The notes: a model not told the origin generated them from the letters alone. A DNA stretch of 64,000 nucleotides from Mycolicibacterium novocastrense (GCF_001570485.1 NZ_BCTA01000103.1:1-64000); one strand, 5' to 3'; positions 50,239-59,996 are shown, numbered from the stretch's first letter. Numbers and translations: made by a program.

Positions 50239-51440
50239 TGTCCGAACGCGTCATCCTGGCCTATTCCGGTGGCCTGGACACCTCGGTGGCGATCAGCTGG
50301 ATCGGCAAGGAGACCGGGCGCGAGGTGGTCGCCGTCGCAATCGACCTCGGCCAGGGCGGCGAGGACATGGAGGTCGTGCGCAAGCGCGCAATCGACTGCG
50401 GCGCCGTGGAGGCCGTCGTCATCGACGCCCGCGATGAGTTCGCCGACGAGTACTGTCTGCCCGCGATCCAGTCGAATGCGCTGTACATGGACCGCTATCC
50501 GCTGGTCTCCGCGCTGAGCCGACCGCTGATCGTCAAACATCTGGTGGCCGCGGCGCGCGAGCACGGCGGCGGCACCGTCGCGCACGGCTGCACCGGCAAG
50601 GGCAACGACCAGGTCCGCTTCGAGGTCGGGTTCGCCTCGCTGGCACCGGATCTCAAGGTGCTCGCGCCGGTGCGCGACTACGCGTGGACGCGGGAGAAGG
50701 CGATCGCGTTCGCCGAGGAGAACGCGATCCCGATCAACGTCACCAAGCGCTCGCCGTTCTCGATCGATCAGAACGTCTGGGGTCGCGCCGTGGAGACCGG
50801 CTTCCTCGAGCATCTGTGGAACGCGCCCACCAAGGACGTCTACGACTACACCGAGGACCCGACGGTCAACTGGAGCACACCCGACGAGGTGATCATCGGG
50901 TTCGAACGCGGCGTGCCGGTGTCGATCGACGGCCGCCCGGTGACGGTGCTGCAGGCGATCGAGGAGTTGAACCGCCGGGCCGGTGAGCAGGGCGTCGGCA
51001 GGCTCGACGTCGTCGAGGACCGGCTGGTCGGCATCAAGAGCCGCGAAATCTACGAGGCGCCGGGCGCGATGGTGCTGATCACCGCGCACACCGAACTCGA
51101 GCACGTCACGCTGGAGCGGGAACTGGGCCGGTTCAAGCGCCACACCGACCAGAAGTGGGGAGAGTTGGTCTACGACGGACTCTGGTACTCGCCGCTGAAG
51201 ACCGCGCTCGAGTCGTTCGTCGCCAAGACCCAGGAGCACGTGACCGGAGAGATCCGGTTGGTGTTGCACGGCGGGCACATTGCGGTGAACGGCCGTCGCA
51301 GCGCCGAGTCGCTCTACGACTTCAACCTCGCCACCTACGACGAGGGCGATACGTTCGACCAGTCGGCAGCCCGCGGTTTCGTGCAGATCCACGGTTTGTC
51401 GTCGAGCATCGCCGCCCGCCGGGACCTGGGCATCGAGTGA
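50238..51440 (+). CDS. argG: Argininosuccinate synthase
   Basis: Joins citrulline and aspartate using ATP. The 400-residue protein has the N-type PP-loop AYSGGLDTSVAISW, the VAHGCTGKGNDQVRFE segment and the conserved SPFSIDQNVWGRAVETGFLE. AAAGGAGACCTGCTG precedes ATG 50238, which shares one base with the argR stop (TGATG). A 109-base spacer with a short CCA-triplet run follows before argH. Confidence 0.98.
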   Translation: MSERVILAYSGGLDTSVAISWIGKETGREVVAVAIDLGQGGEDMEVVRKRAIDCGAVEAVVIDARDEFADEYCLPAIQSNALYMDRYPLVSALSRPLIVKHLVAAAREHGGGTVAHGCTGKGNDQVRFEVGFASLAPDLKVLAPVRDYAWTREKAIAFAEENAIPINVTKRSPFSIDQNVWGRAVETGFLEHLWNAPTKDVYDYTEDPTVNWSTPDEVIIGFERGVPVSIDGRPVTVLQAIEELNRRAGEQGVGRLDVVEDRLVGIKSREIYEAPGAMVLITAHTELEHVTLERELGRFKRHTDQKWGELVYDGLWYSPLKTALESFVAKTQEHVTGEIRLVLHGGHIAVNGRRSAESLYDFNLATYDEGDTFDQSAARGFVQIHGLSSSIAARRDLGIE

Positions 51441-51549
51441 GTAAGCGCCACCCACCACCACCACCACCGCGAGCGACCGTGTCTGCCCGCCGACACGCCG
51501 TTGTCACACGGACAAACGCGGTCTCTCGCGCCGAAGTGAGTGACCTGAT

Positions 51550-52962
51550 ATGAGCACGAACGAAGGTTCGCTGTGGGGCGGGCGGTTCGCCGACGGACCG
51601 TCCGATGCGCTCGCGGCCCTGTCGAAATCGACCCACTTCGACTGGGTGCTCGCCCCCTACGACATCCGGGCGTCCAAGGCGCATGCGCAGGTGCTGCACG
51701 ATGCCGGGCTGCTGACCGACGATCAGCGCGACGGGCTGCTCGCGGGGCTCGACAGCCTGGCCGCCGACGTGGCCGACGGCAGCTTCGAACCCCTGGCGAC
51801 CGACGAGGACGTGCACGGGGCCCTCGAGCGCGGCCTGATCGACCGCGTGGGCGCGGAGCTCGGCGGCCGGCTACGGGCGGGCCGGTCGCGAAACGATCAG
51901 GTGGCCACGCTGTTTCGGATGTGGCTGCGCGACGCGATCAGGCGTGTCGCCGACGGCGCCCTGCAGGTTGTCGACGCGTTGGCGACCCAGGCGGCCGCGC
52001 ACCCGACCGCGATCATGCCGGGCAAGACGCATCTACAGTCCGCCCAACCCGTCCTGCTCGCGCATCACCTGCTGGCGCATGCGCATCCGTTGCTGCGCGA
52101 TGTCGACCGACTTGCGGACTTCGACAAGCGGGCCGCGGTGTCGCCCTACGGGTCCGGTGCGCTGGCCGGGTCGTCGCTGGGCCTGAACCCCGACTCGATC
52201 GCCGAGGATCTCGGTTTCGACTCCGCCGCCGACAACTCGATCGACGCCACCGCATCGCGGGACTTCGCCGCCGAGGCGGCATTCGTGTTCTCGATGATCG
52301 GCGTCGACCTGTCCCGGCTGGCCGAAGACATCATCCTGTGGAGCACAACCGAATTCGGCTACGTCACCCTGCACGACGCCTGGTCGACCGGGAGCTCCAT
52401 CATGCCGCAGAAGAAGAACCCCGACATCGCCGAACTGGCCCGCGGCAAGGCCGGCCGGTTGATCGGCAACCTCACCGGTTTGCTGGCGACCCTCAAAGCG
52501 CAACCGTTGGCCTACAACCGGGACCTGCAGGAGGACAAGGAACCGGTGTTCGACTCCGTCGCGCAGCTCGAACTCCTGCTGCCGGCGATGGCGGGGTTGG
52601 TCGGCACTCTGCGCTTCGATACCGACCGGATGGCCGAGCTTGCCCCGCTGGGCTACACCCTGGCCACCGACGTCGCCGAATGGCTTGTGCGCAGGGGAGT
52701 GCCGTTCCGGGTGGCGCATGAGGCCGCGGGCGCCGCGGTGCGCGCGGCCGAGGCGCGAGGCATCGGGCTGGAAGAACTCGAGGACGCCGAACTCGTCGCA
52801 ATCCACCCCGAACTCGGCCCGCAGGTGCGCGAGGTCCTGACCGTCGAAGGGTCGGTGGACTCCCGTGACGCGCGCGGCGGCACCGCACCGACCCAGGTCG
52901 CCCGGCAGCTGGGCGTCGTACGCGAGACGGCCGACCGGTTGCGGTTACTGTTGAGGGGATGA
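51550..52962 (+). CDS. argH: Argininosuccinate lyase
   Basis: Splits argininosuccinate into arginine and fumarate, the last step. The 470-residue fumarase-superfamily enzyme has LWGGRFADGPSDALAALSKS at the N-terminus, RLRAGRSRNDQVATLFRMWL, HLQSAQPVLLAHHLLAHA with catalytic His, and the signature GSSIMPQKKNPDIAELARGK, whose Ser is the catalytic base. ATG 51550 is the family start. The stop overlaps the ATG of an alpha/beta hydrolase gene (ATGA). Confidence 0.98.
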   Translation: MSTNEGSLWGGRFADGPSDALAALSKSTHFDWVLAPYDIRASKAHAQVLHDAGLLTDDQRDGLLAGLDSLAADVADGSFEPLATDEDVHGALERGLIDRVGAELGGRLRAGRSRNDQVATLFRMWLRDAIRRVADGALQVVDALATQAAAHPTAIMPGKTHLQSAQPVLLAHHLLAHAHPLLRDVDRLADFDKRAAVSPYGSGALAGSSLGLNPDSIAEDLGFDSAADNSIDATASRDFAAEAAFVFSMIGVDLSRLAEDIILWSTTEFGYVTLHDAWSTGSSIMPQKKNPDIAELARGKAGRLIGNLTGLLATLKAQPLAYNRDLQEDKEPVFDSVAQLELLLPAMAGLVGTLRFDTDRMAELAPLGYTLATDVAEWLVRRGVPFRVAHEAAGAAVRAAEARGIGLEELEDAELVAIHPELGPQVREVLTVEGSVDSRDARGGTAPTQVARQLGVVRETADRLRLLLRG

Positions 52963-53834
52963 CCGAACGCGTCGAATTCAGCTCCGGTGCGGCGACTCTG
53001 GTGGGCCACCTCTACAGCGGTGGACAGCACGAACCCCGCCCCTGTGTGGTGTTGTGCCAGGGCTTCGGCGGTACGCAGGACACCCCGGCGTTCACGGCGA
53101 ACGCGACGAGCTTCGCCGAGGCCGGCTATGCGGCCCTCACGTTCGACTACCGCAACTTCGGCGAAAGCGCCGGTGAGCCAAGGCAATTGGTCGACATCAG
53201 CGGCCAACTCGATGACATCGCCGCAGCAGTCACGTTCGCACGTGGCCGTCACGATGTCGACCCCGACCGCATCGTGTTGTGGGGCACTTCGCTCGGCGGC
53301 GGCCACGTCGTCACGGCGGCGGCACGTGACCCGCGGATCGCGGCGGTGATCGCCCAGATCCCGTTCAACGGATTCCCGAAAAAAGTCGAGGGGCGGTCGA
53401 CGGCGGCCACGCTGCGGTTGCTGTGGGCGATGACCGCCGACACCGTCCGCGGTGCTCTGGGCGCATCACCCGCGTACATCAAAGCGGTGGGAAACCCGGG
53501 TGAGCTCGCGGTCATGGCCAGTTCCGAGGCGCAGCAGACCATCGACGGAATGCAGAGCCCGACCTGGCGCAACGAGGTCGCACCGCGGGCGCTGTTCGCG
53601 ATGATGCGCTACAAACCCGGCGACCACGCACCACGCGTGCGCGCGCCTGTGTTGGTGTGTATCGGCAAGCGGGACAAGGAAACTCAGGAGGCTGACGCGG
53701 GCCGGCTTGCCGAACTCGCACCCCGAGGCGAGTTGCAGGCCTACGACGTCGCCCATTTCGACTTCTACCGCGACGACGTCCGGCGGCAAGTGATCACCGA
53801 CCAGATCGCGTTCTTGGACCGGGCCCTCGGCTAG
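52959..53834 (+). CDS. Alpha/beta hydrolase coupled to argH
   Basis: A 291-residue alpha/beta-hydrolase of the dienelactone hydrolase/UPF0227-like type. The nucleophile elbow is GTSLGGGHVVTA (Ser), with a probable acid in VLVCIGKRDKETQE (Asp) and the His in YDVAHFDFYRDD. The oxyanion region VVLCQGFGGTQDTPAF and YRNFGESAGEPR are typical. No signal peptide. ATG 52959 overlaps the argH stop, so it rides on the arginine operon, but no arginine-pathway reaction requires it. Substrate unknown. Confidence 0.88.
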   Translation: MTERVEFSSGAATLVGHLYSGGQHEPRPCVVLCQGFGGTQDTPAFTANATSFAEAGYAALTFDYRNFGESAGEPRQLVDISGQLDDIAAAVTFARGRHDVDPDRIVLWGTSLGGGHVVTAAARDPRIAAVIAQIPFNGFPKKVEGRSTAATLRLLWAMTADTVRGALGASPAYIKAVGNPGELAVMASSEAQQTIDGMQSPTWRNEVAPRALFAMMRYKPGDHAPRVRAPVLVCIGKRDKETQEADAGRLAELAPRGELQAYDVAHFDFYRDDVRRQVITDQIAFLDRALG

Positions 53835-53841
53835 CCGCGCG

Positions 53842-54288
53842 TCAATCGTCGTCGTTGCAGATACTGACCTCGACACGGCCGTCATCGACCTCGATCTCCA
53901 GGTCGAGGTCCTCGGTTCCTCTGCGGAACGAGATCTCGACCTCCTCGGGGTGCTGATCGTCGACGCGATGCGTCCAACCCTCCGCCGGGGTCACCGATTC
54001 GAGGGTGAGGCGACCGTCCGCGAAGGGGACCACCGCCGTCCCCGCGTCGAACACCTGGTACCGGCCGTCAGGCGCGGGGTCGAGGCGGACGCACTGGTCG
54101 CGGGCCGGCCGGGCGGGGGCGGCGCCTCCCGTCTGCGGCGGCAAAGTCTGGTCGCCCGCGGGCCTGCTCGAAAGCGGGGTGGATTCCGTGATGGTCACCG
54201 TCGACTGGGGTTCGCTGGTCGAGCCACACCCCGGCAGGAGCAGGGCGGCCCCTGCGAGCGCGGTGACAGCACTCGTTCTGGTTGCCAT
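53842..54288 (-). CDS. Putative lipoprotein
   Basis: A 148-residue exported protein. The signal peptide MATRTSAVTALAGAALLLPG ends in lipobox LLPGC, predicting a lipid-anchored Cys. A Ser/Thr/Pro-rich linker (about 22-60) leads to a small beta-rich domain with two Cys (DQCVRLDPAPDGRYQV and VEVSICNDDD) and a strongly acidic end. I do not recognise the domain. ATG 54288 is the natural start. It is convergent with the hydrolase (7-base gap) and lies just upstream of the coding end of the ABC-F gene. Confidence 0.78.
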   Translation of the reverse strand: MATRTSAVTALAGAALLLPGCGSTSEPQSTVTITESTPLSSRPAGDQTLPPQTGGAAPARPARDQCVRLDPAPDGRYQVFDAGTAVVPFADGRLTLESVTPAEGWTHRVDDQHPEEVEISFRRGTEDLDLEIEVDDGRVEVSICNDDD

Positions 54289-54297
54289 AGACCTACG

Positions 54298-56058
54298 CTA
54301 CGACGTCGAGCCTTCCGCGGCGGCCAGCCATGCTTCCTCGAGAGATTCCTTGCGATTCAACAGCTCTTGAAGCTCGGCGTTGAGCTCACCCAACCGGACG
54401 TGGTCCGCCGCCGCCTCGGCCATCGACTCGTGCAACTCGGCGATGCGCGACTCGAGCTTCTCGAGCTGCCCCTCGATGCGCGCCATCTCCTTACCGGTGC
54501 GCCGCTCCCGCGCCGACGCCGTTTCACCTTGCGCACCCGCCGTCGGTGCAGGCGGTGGTGACGCCGCCGCCGCGCGGTCGGCCAGATACTGCTCGATCCC
54601 GCCCGGCAACAGATCGCAACGGCCGCCCCCGGTCAGGGCGTAGGTGACGTCGGAGACCCGTTCGAGGAAGTAGCGATCGTGGGTGACGGCGATCAGCGTG
54701 CCCGGCCAGCCGTCGAGGTAGTCCTCGATGACGGTCAACGTGTCGATGTCGAGGTCGTTGGTGGGTTCGTCGAGCAGCAGCACGTTGGGTTCCTCGAGCA
54801 GCAACCGCAGAAACTGCAGCCTGCGTCGTTCACCACCGGAAAGCTCGGAGATCCGCGTGGTCAGCTTGTCGCCGGTGAACCCGAAGTCCCGCAGCAAGGT
54901 GTCGGCGCTGATCTCGCCGCCGCCGGCCAGTTGGGTGATCCTTCGCCTGTCCTCGACCGCGTCGAGCACCCGGTCGTCGCCGTCGAGTTCGGCCAGCGCC
55001 TGGCTGAGGTAGCCGATCTTGAGCGTTGCGCCCCGCTTGATCGTGCCCGCCGTCGGAGCGAGCTCACCTGCCAGCAGTCGCAGCACCGACGTCTTGCCGG
55101 TGCCGTTGACTCCGACCAGCCCGATCCGCGCACCGGGTCCGATCGACCAGTCCACCTGGTCCAACACCACGGTTTCGCCGACCTCCAGCCGCACCCGGTG
55201 CAGGTCGAACACGTCTTTTCCCAGCCGGGTCGTGGCGAACCGCTGCAGAACCAGGGAGTCGCGCGGCGGTGGTTCGTTCGCGATCAACTCGTTGGCGGCC
55301 TGGATGCGGAACTTCGGCTTCGACGTTCGCGCCGGTGGTCCGCGCCGCAGCCACGCCAGTTCCTTGCGCATGAGGTTCTGCCTGCGCGCCTCGGCGCCGG
55401 CCGCCAGGCGCATCCGCTCGGCCCGCGCGAGCACGTAGGCCGCATAACCGCCTTCGTATCCATCAACGGCACCGTCGTGGACCTCCCACGTTCTGGTGCA
55501 CACCGCGTCGAGGAACCAGCGGTCGTGGCTCACCACCACCAGCGCCTTGGCCCGTCGCCGATTGAGCTGGGCGGCCAGCCATCCGATCACCTCGACGTCG
55601 AGGTGGTTGGTCGGCTCGTCGAGCACGAGGACGTCATGACCGGCGATCAACACCGCGGCCAGCGCCACCCGGCGTCGCTCCCCGCCGGAGAGCCGACCGA
55701 CCGCACTGTCGAGGGAGACGTCAGCCAACAAGTGCGAGACGACGTCACGGGTCTCGGCTTCGGCAGCCCAGACGTGATCGGGACGGCCACCCACGATCAC
55801 GTCGCGCACGGTGGCGTCGGCGGCGAAGTCGTCACTCTGGCGCAGGTAGCCCACCGACAACCCCGAGGTGTGGGTCACCCGGCCCGAATCCGGCTCGCGG
55901 GTGAGCGTCAAGATCTGCAGCAGCGTCGTCTTACCGTCACCGTTGCGCCCGACGACACCGACCGCGTCGCCTTCATCGATCCCCAGGCTGATCGCATCGA
56001 GCAATGTGCGGGTGCCGTAGCCGACGGTTGCGCGCTCGACATTGATCAGGTTCGCCAT
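54298..56058 (-). CDS. ABC-F family ATPase, Uup-like
   Basis: A 586-residue soluble tandem ABC ATPase without membrane helices, of the ABC-F class that works on ribosomes or DNA. Module 1: Walker A VGRNGDGKTTLLQ, signature LSGGERRRVALAA, Walker B VLVLDEPTNHLD. Module 2: GVNGTGKTSVLRL, LSGGERRRLQFLR, LLLDEPTNDLD followed by the Uup-like VTHDRYFLERV. A linker helix pair joins them, and the C-terminal 80 residues form a charged coiled coil (KEMARIEGQLEKLESRIAEL), as in Uup. ATG 56058 gives the family start MANLINVERATVGYG. Antibiotic protection is possible for ABC-F proteins but no feature here shows it. Confidence 0.9.
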   Translation of the reverse strand: MANLINVERATVGYGTRTLLDAISLGIDEGDAVGVVGRNGDGKTTLLQILTLTREPDSGRVTHTSGLSVGYLRQSDDFAADATVRDVIVGGRPDHVWAAEAETRDVVSHLLADVSLDSAVGRLSGGERRRVALAAVLIAGHDVLVLDEPTNHLDVEVIGWLAAQLNRRRAKALVVVSHDRWFLDAVCTRTWEVHDGAVDGYEGGYAAYVLARAERMRLAAGAEARRQNLMRKELAWLRRGPPARTSKPKFRIQAANELIANEPPPRDSLVLQRFATTRLGKDVFDLHRVRLEVGETVVLDQVDWSIGPGARIGLVGVNGTGKTSVLRLLAGELAPTAGTIKRGATLKIGYLSQALAELDGDDRVLDAVEDRRRITQLAGGGEISADTLLRDFGFTGDKLTTRISELSGGERRRLQFLRLLLEEPNVLLLDEPTNDLDIDTLTVIEDYLDGWPGTLIAVTHDRYFLERVSDVTYALTGGGRCDLLPGGIEQYLADRAAAASPPPAPTAGAQGETASARERRTGKEMARIEGQLEKLESRIAELHESMAEAAADHVRLGELNAELQELLNRKESLEEAWLAAAEGSTS

Positions 56059-56160
56059 CAGCCGCCGATGATAGGTCGGCCCTGCCGGCCGGGCCCCTGT
56101 GCCATGATGACGTCGGCCATTTCGGGGGTTTTCATGTCGGCCAGAAGGGGAGCGTGCGGT

Positions 56161-59124
56161 GTGGACCTGTCGGCGATAACCAAGCCGGTCGGACGACTGG
56201 TGGCGACCGCCCAGAACGGGCTGGAGGTGCTGCGCTACGGCGGCCTGGAGACGGGCGCCGTACCCTCGCCGTTCCAGATCATCCAGAGCGTCCCGATGTA
56301 CCGGCTGCGACGCTATTTCCCGCCCGATACGAGGCCGGGAACCAAGCAGCCCGGCCCGCCAGTGCTGATGGTGCATCCGATGATGATGTCGGCCGACATG
56401 TGGGACGTCACCCGCGACGACGGCGCCGTGGGCATCTTGCACACCGCGGGCATCGACCCGTGGGTCATCGACTTCGGCTCACCCGACAAGGTCGAAGGCG
56501 GTATGGAACGCACGCTGGCCGACCACGTCGTCGCGTTGAGCGAGGCCATCGACACCGTCAAAGAGGTCACTGGGCGCGACGTGCACCTCGCCGGCTACTC
56601 GCAGGGCGGGATGTTCGCCTATCAGGTCGCCGCCTACCGCCGGTCGAAGGATCTGGCGAGCATCATCGCGTTCGGTTCGCCGGTCGACACCCTGGCCGCG
56701 CTGCCGATGAATCTGCCGGCCAGCGTCGCGCCCGCGGCCGCGGATTTCATGGCCGACCATGTGTTCAGCCGGATCGACATCCCGGGCTGGCTGGCGCGAA
56801 CCGGCTTCCAGATGCTCGACCCGATCAAGACCGCCCAGTCGCGCATCGACTTCCTGCGTCAGCTGCACGATCGCGAAGCCCTGCTGCCCCGCGAGCAGCA
56901 ACGCCGGTTCCTGGCCTCCGATGGCTGGATCGCGTGGTCGGGGCCCGCGATCGCCGAGTTGCTGAAACAGTTCATCGCGCACAACCGGATGATGAGCGGC
57001 GGCTTCTCGATTCACGGTGACCTGGTCACGCTGTCCGATATCGAATGCCCGGTGTTGGCCGTGGTCGGCGAGGTCGACGACATCGGCCAGCCGGCCTCCG
57101 TGCGCGGCATCAAGCGCGCCGCCCCGAAGGCTGATGTCTACGAATTCCTCATCCGCGCAGGCCATTTCGGGCTTGTTGTCGGATCGAAGGCGTCCACCCA
57201 GACGTGGCCGGCCGTGGCGCAGTGGGTCAAGTGGCTCGACGGCTCCGGTGAGCGGCCCGAGGGCGTCAACCCGATGGCGCTGCAGCCAGCCGAACCCAAC
57301 GAGACCGGTGTTTCGCTGAGCTCGCGCCTTGCGCACGGCACCGCCGCCGCCACGGAGATGGCATGGACCCTGGCCCGCTCGGCGGCCGATGCCGTGGTGA
57401 GCGCCAACAAGTCGGCCAGGGCCCTGGCCGTCGAAACGGCGCGCACGCTGCCGCGCCTGGCCCGGCTCGGCCAGATTAACGAGCACACCCGAATCTCGTT
57501 CGGCCGCATCATGTCCGAACAGGCACGCGACTTCCCGCGCGGTGACTGCCTGCTGTTCGACGGTCGAGTCCACACCTACGAAGCCGTGGACCGGCGCATC
57601 AACAACGTCGTCCGCGGCCTCATCGAGGTCGGGGTGCGCCAAGGCGCACGTGTCGGCGTCCTGATGGAAACCCGGCCCAGCGCGCTGGTGGCGATCGCCG
57701 CGCTCTCGCGACTCGGAGCGGTCGCGGTGCTGATGCCGCCTGACGCCGATCTGCCCACCGCTGCCCGTCTCGGTTCGGTGTCGGACATCATCGCCGACCC
57801 CAGCCATCTCGAGGCCGCCCGGCGACTCGACATGCGCGTGCTGGTGCTGGGCGGCGGTGAGGCGCGCGACCTCGACGTGCCCGAGGACAGCGACGTCATC
57901 GACATGGAGAAGATCGATCCGGACGCGGTCGAGCTGCCGGGGTGGTACCGGCCGAATCCGGGTCTGGCCCGCGACCTGGCCTTCATCGGGTTCAGCTCGG
58001 CCGGCGGCGAACTGGTCGCCCGGCAGATCACCAACGCACGGTGGGCGATCTCGGCGTTCGGCACCGCGTCGGCGGCCAACCTCAGCCGCAGCGACACCGT
58101 GTACTGCCTGACGCCGTTGCACCACCAGTCCGGCCTGCTGGTCGCGATCGGCGGCGCCACCGTCGGCGGCTCGCGGATCGCGTTGTCGCGCAGCCTGCGG
58201 CCCGACCGGTTCCTCAACGAGCTCCGCCAGTACGGGGTGACAGTCGTCAGCTACACCTGGGCGATGCTGCGCGACGTCATCGATGACCCGTCGTTCTCGC
58301 TGCACGGCAGCCACCCGGTGCGGCTGTTCATCGGTTCCGGCATGCCGACCGGACTGTGGAAGCGCGTCGTCGAGATTTTCGAACCCGCCCTCGTTGTCGA
58401 GTTCTTCGCGACCACGGATGGACAGGCCGTGCTGGCCAACGTGTCCGGCGCGAAAATCGGCAGCAAGGGCCGTCCGCTACCGGGCAGCCGCGAACTGGCG
58501 CTGGCCGCCTACGACCCCTCCGAGGATCTGATCCTGGAGGACGACCGTGGCTTCGTCCGTCGCGCCGAGACCAACGAGGTCGGTGTGCTGCTCGCGCGAC
58601 CACGCGGCCCCGTCGACCCGACCGCCTCGATCAAGCGAGGGGTGTTCGCCCCGGCCGACACGTGGGTGTCCACGGAGTACCTGTTCCGCCGCGACGACGA
58701 CGGCGACTACTGGCTGGTCGACAGCCGCGGACTGGTCATCCACACCGACCGCGGCTGCGTCTACGCATCCACCGTCAACGATGCGGTCGGCTGCCTCGGG
58801 GCGGTCAACCTCTCGGTCACCTACGGAGTGCAGGCCAACGGACGGCAGCTGGCCATCACAGCGTTGGAGTTGCGCCCCGGCGGCAGCATTCCGTCTGCCG
58901 ACCTGTCGGAGGCGCTCGCGGACCTGGCGGTGGGAGAGCCGCCCGACATCGTCCACGTGGTGCCGAGGATGACGCTCAGCGCGTCGTACCGGCCGCTGGT
59001 CAGCCCGCTGCGGGCCGAGGGCATTCCCAAGCCGTCGCGTAACGCGTGGTACCTGGACCCCGATACGAATCGGTACAAGCGGTTGACCGTGGCGGTCCGT
59101 GCCGAAATGGCCGAAGGCCAGTAG
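56161..59124 (+). CDS. PhaC-like hydrolase fused to degenerate acyl-CoA synthetase, Rv1683-like
   Basis: A 987-residue two-domain protein matching Rv1683, which has been linked to lipid inclusions and triacylglycerol turnover. Residues about 1-370 resemble PHA synthase/lipase alpha-beta hydrolases, but the elbow is Ser147 (LAGYSQGGMF), not the Cys of true PhaC, with acid in VVGEVDDIGQP and His in RAGHFGLVVG. Residues about 440-987 have the fold order of acyl-CoA synthetases (FDGRVHTYEAVDRRINNVVR, then YLFRRDDDGDYWLVDSRG), but the AMP-binding loop reads FSSAGGELVARQ instead of TSGTTGxPK, so adenylation is doubtful. GTG 56161 follows AAGGGGAG by 8 bases; ATG 56104 and 56134 are alternatives. 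Confidence 0.85.
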   Translation: MDLSAITKPVGRLVATAQNGLEVLRYGGLETGAVPSPFQIIQSVPMYRLRRYFPPDTRPGTKQPGPPVLMVHPMMMSADMWDVTRDDGAVGILHTAGIDPWVIDFGSPDKVEGGMERTLADHVVALSEAIDTVKEVTGRDVHLAGYSQGGMFAYQVAAYRRSKDLASIIAFGSPVDTLAALPMNLPASVAPAAADFMADHVFSRIDIPGWLARTGFQMLDPIKTAQSRIDFLRQLHDREALLPREQQRRFLASDGWIAWSGPAIAELLKQFIAHNRMMSGGFSIHGDLVTLSDIECPVLAVVGEVDDIGQPASVRGIKRAAPKADVYEFLIRAGHFGLVVGSKASTQTWPAVAQWVKWLDGSGERPEGVNPMALQPAEPNETGVSLSSRLAHGTAAATEMAWTLARSAADAVVSANKSARALAVETARTLPRLARLGQINEHTRISFGRIMSEQARDFPRGDCLLFDGRVHTYEAVDRRINNVVRGLIEVGVRQGARVGVLMETRPSALVAIAALSRLGAVAVLMPPDADLPTAARLGSVSDIIADPSHLEAARRLDMRVLVLGGGEARDLDVPEDSDVIDMEKIDPDAVELPGWYRPNPGLARDLAFIGFSSAGGELVARQITNARWAISAFGTASAANLSRSDTVYCLTPLHHQSGLLVAIGGATVGGSRIALSRSLRPDRFLNELRQYGVTVVSYTWAMLRDVIDDPSFSLHGSHPVRLFIGSGMPTGLWKRVVEIFEPALVVEFFATTDGQAVLANVSGAKIGSKGRPLPGSRELALAAYDPSEDLILEDDRGFVRRAETNEVGVLLARPRGPVDPTASIKRGVFAPADTWVSTEYLFRRDDDGDYWLVDSRGLVIHTDRGCVYASTVNDAVGCLGAVNLSVTYGVQANGRQLAITALELRPGGSIPSADLSEALADLAVGEPPDIVHVVPRMTLSASYRPLVSPLRAEGIPKPSRNAWYLDPDTNRYKRLTVAVRAEMAEGQ

Positions 59125-59226
59125 CGGGGGCGGTCACGACGACCTGCCACCCGGACCGAGCGCTGTTAGGCTCCCGCTTGCGGCACGTCGGCGGTCCGGC
59201 CGCCACGCCACCGAGCTGGAGGATTG

Positions 59227-59772
59227 ATGACATCGCGAACCGGTAGCCCGCGCGACATCTGGCGTCGCATCGTCATCGGCGGTATGGCCGGCGGCGTGTT
59301 GACGGTCGGTCTGCTGACCGGTGTCGCAGGTCCGACGGCGACGGCGCAGCCCGCCGAACCGACCGTTCAATCCGAGGCGCCCGAGCCCCAGGCCGACGGC
59401 CCGAAGACCCCGTGCACCGGTGACGACTGCAACAGAGCCGAGGAGTCCGCGCCCAGGGTCAACGCCGATCAGGTGCTGCAGATGATCCACGAGGAGTACC
59501 GGCAGGGCGACGGCGGTGGCCAGGTCTCCGTGCTGATCGACGACGCGGTCAAGCTGCGCCGGCTGGGCTTCCGCCCGTCCAACGCGAACGCCGTCGCACT
59601 CAAGGAGGCCCTCGAGGACCGGCCGAATCAGACGCCGCTCGTCGAAGCGCTCAAAGAAACGATCACCCACCAGCGCAAGATGCAGGCGCGCGCCGCGCAG
59701 CAAGCCGCTGCCGGCGGCGGATCCATCGCCGGGATTCCCGTCACACCCGCCGTACCCGTCCCGGCCGGCTGA
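59227..59772 (+). CDS. Secreted or anchored protein of unknown function
   Basis: A 181-residue protein with a basic N-terminus and a hydrophobic segment (IVIGGMAGGVLTVGLLTGVA) that ends near TATAQPAE, a plausible signal cleavage. A Pro/Glu-rich linker with two Cys (PCTGDDC) leads to a helical region (ADQVLQMIHEEYRQGD, DDAVKLRRLGFRPSNANAVA, LVEALKETITHQRKMQARAA) and an Ala/Gly/Pro tail. I do not recognise the family. GGAGG is four bases before ATG 59227. It lies 102 bases after the Rv1683-like gene and 5 before the Trm112-like gene, so all three may be one operon. Confidence 0.75.
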   Translation: MTSRTGSPRDIWRRIVIGGMAGGVLTVGLLTGVAGPTATAQPAEPTVQSEAPEPQADGPKTPCTGDDCNRAEESAPRVNADQVLQMIHEEYRQGDGGGQVSVLIDDAVKLRRLGFRPSNANAVALKEALEDRPNQTPLVEALKETITHQRKMQARAAQQAAAGGGSIAGIPVTPAVPVPAG

Positions 59773-59777
59773 TCGCC

Positions 59778-59996
59778 GTGGCCCTCGACGAGAAACTGCT
59801 CGACATCCTAGTCTGCCCGCAGGACCGGGGCGCCTTGTTGCTCATCGGCGACGAATACCTCTACAACCCCAGGCTGCGCCGGGCGTACCGCATCGACGAC
59901 GGCATCCCGGTGCTGCTGATCGACGAGGCCGTCGAGATCACCGACGATGCCGAGCATCAACGGATGCTGGACCGCGCATCAGGTGAAGCCGGGTAG
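59778..59996 (+). CDS. Trm112-like small protein, Rv1684-like
   Basis: A 72-residue protein of the Trm112p-like/UPF0434 family. The N-terminal KLLDILVCPQDRGALLLIGD and the C-terminal AYRIDDGIPVLLIDEAVE are diagnostic. Only one Cys remains of the zinc-ribbon pattern, as in many bacterial members. In eukaryotes Trm112 activates methyltransferases; the bacterial role is unknown. It starts at GTG 59778 and matches the position of Rv1684. Its 3' end overlaps the TetR gene on the other strand by 18 bases. Confidence 0.9.
   Translation: MALDEKLLDILVCPQDRGALLLIGDEYLYNPRLRRAYRIDDGIPVLLIDEAVEITDDAEHQRMLDRASGEAG

Noticed and set aside
51449..51468. Short CCA-triplet run between argG and argH as a slipped-strand switch
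   Set aside because: It is noncoding, only about five to six triplets, and not positioned in a promoter or start that I can identify.
54679..56160. N-terminal extension of the Rv1683-like frame by almost 500 codons
   Set aside because: The extension is antisense to the ABC-F gene; GTG 56161 with its own ribosome-binding site gives the expected length.
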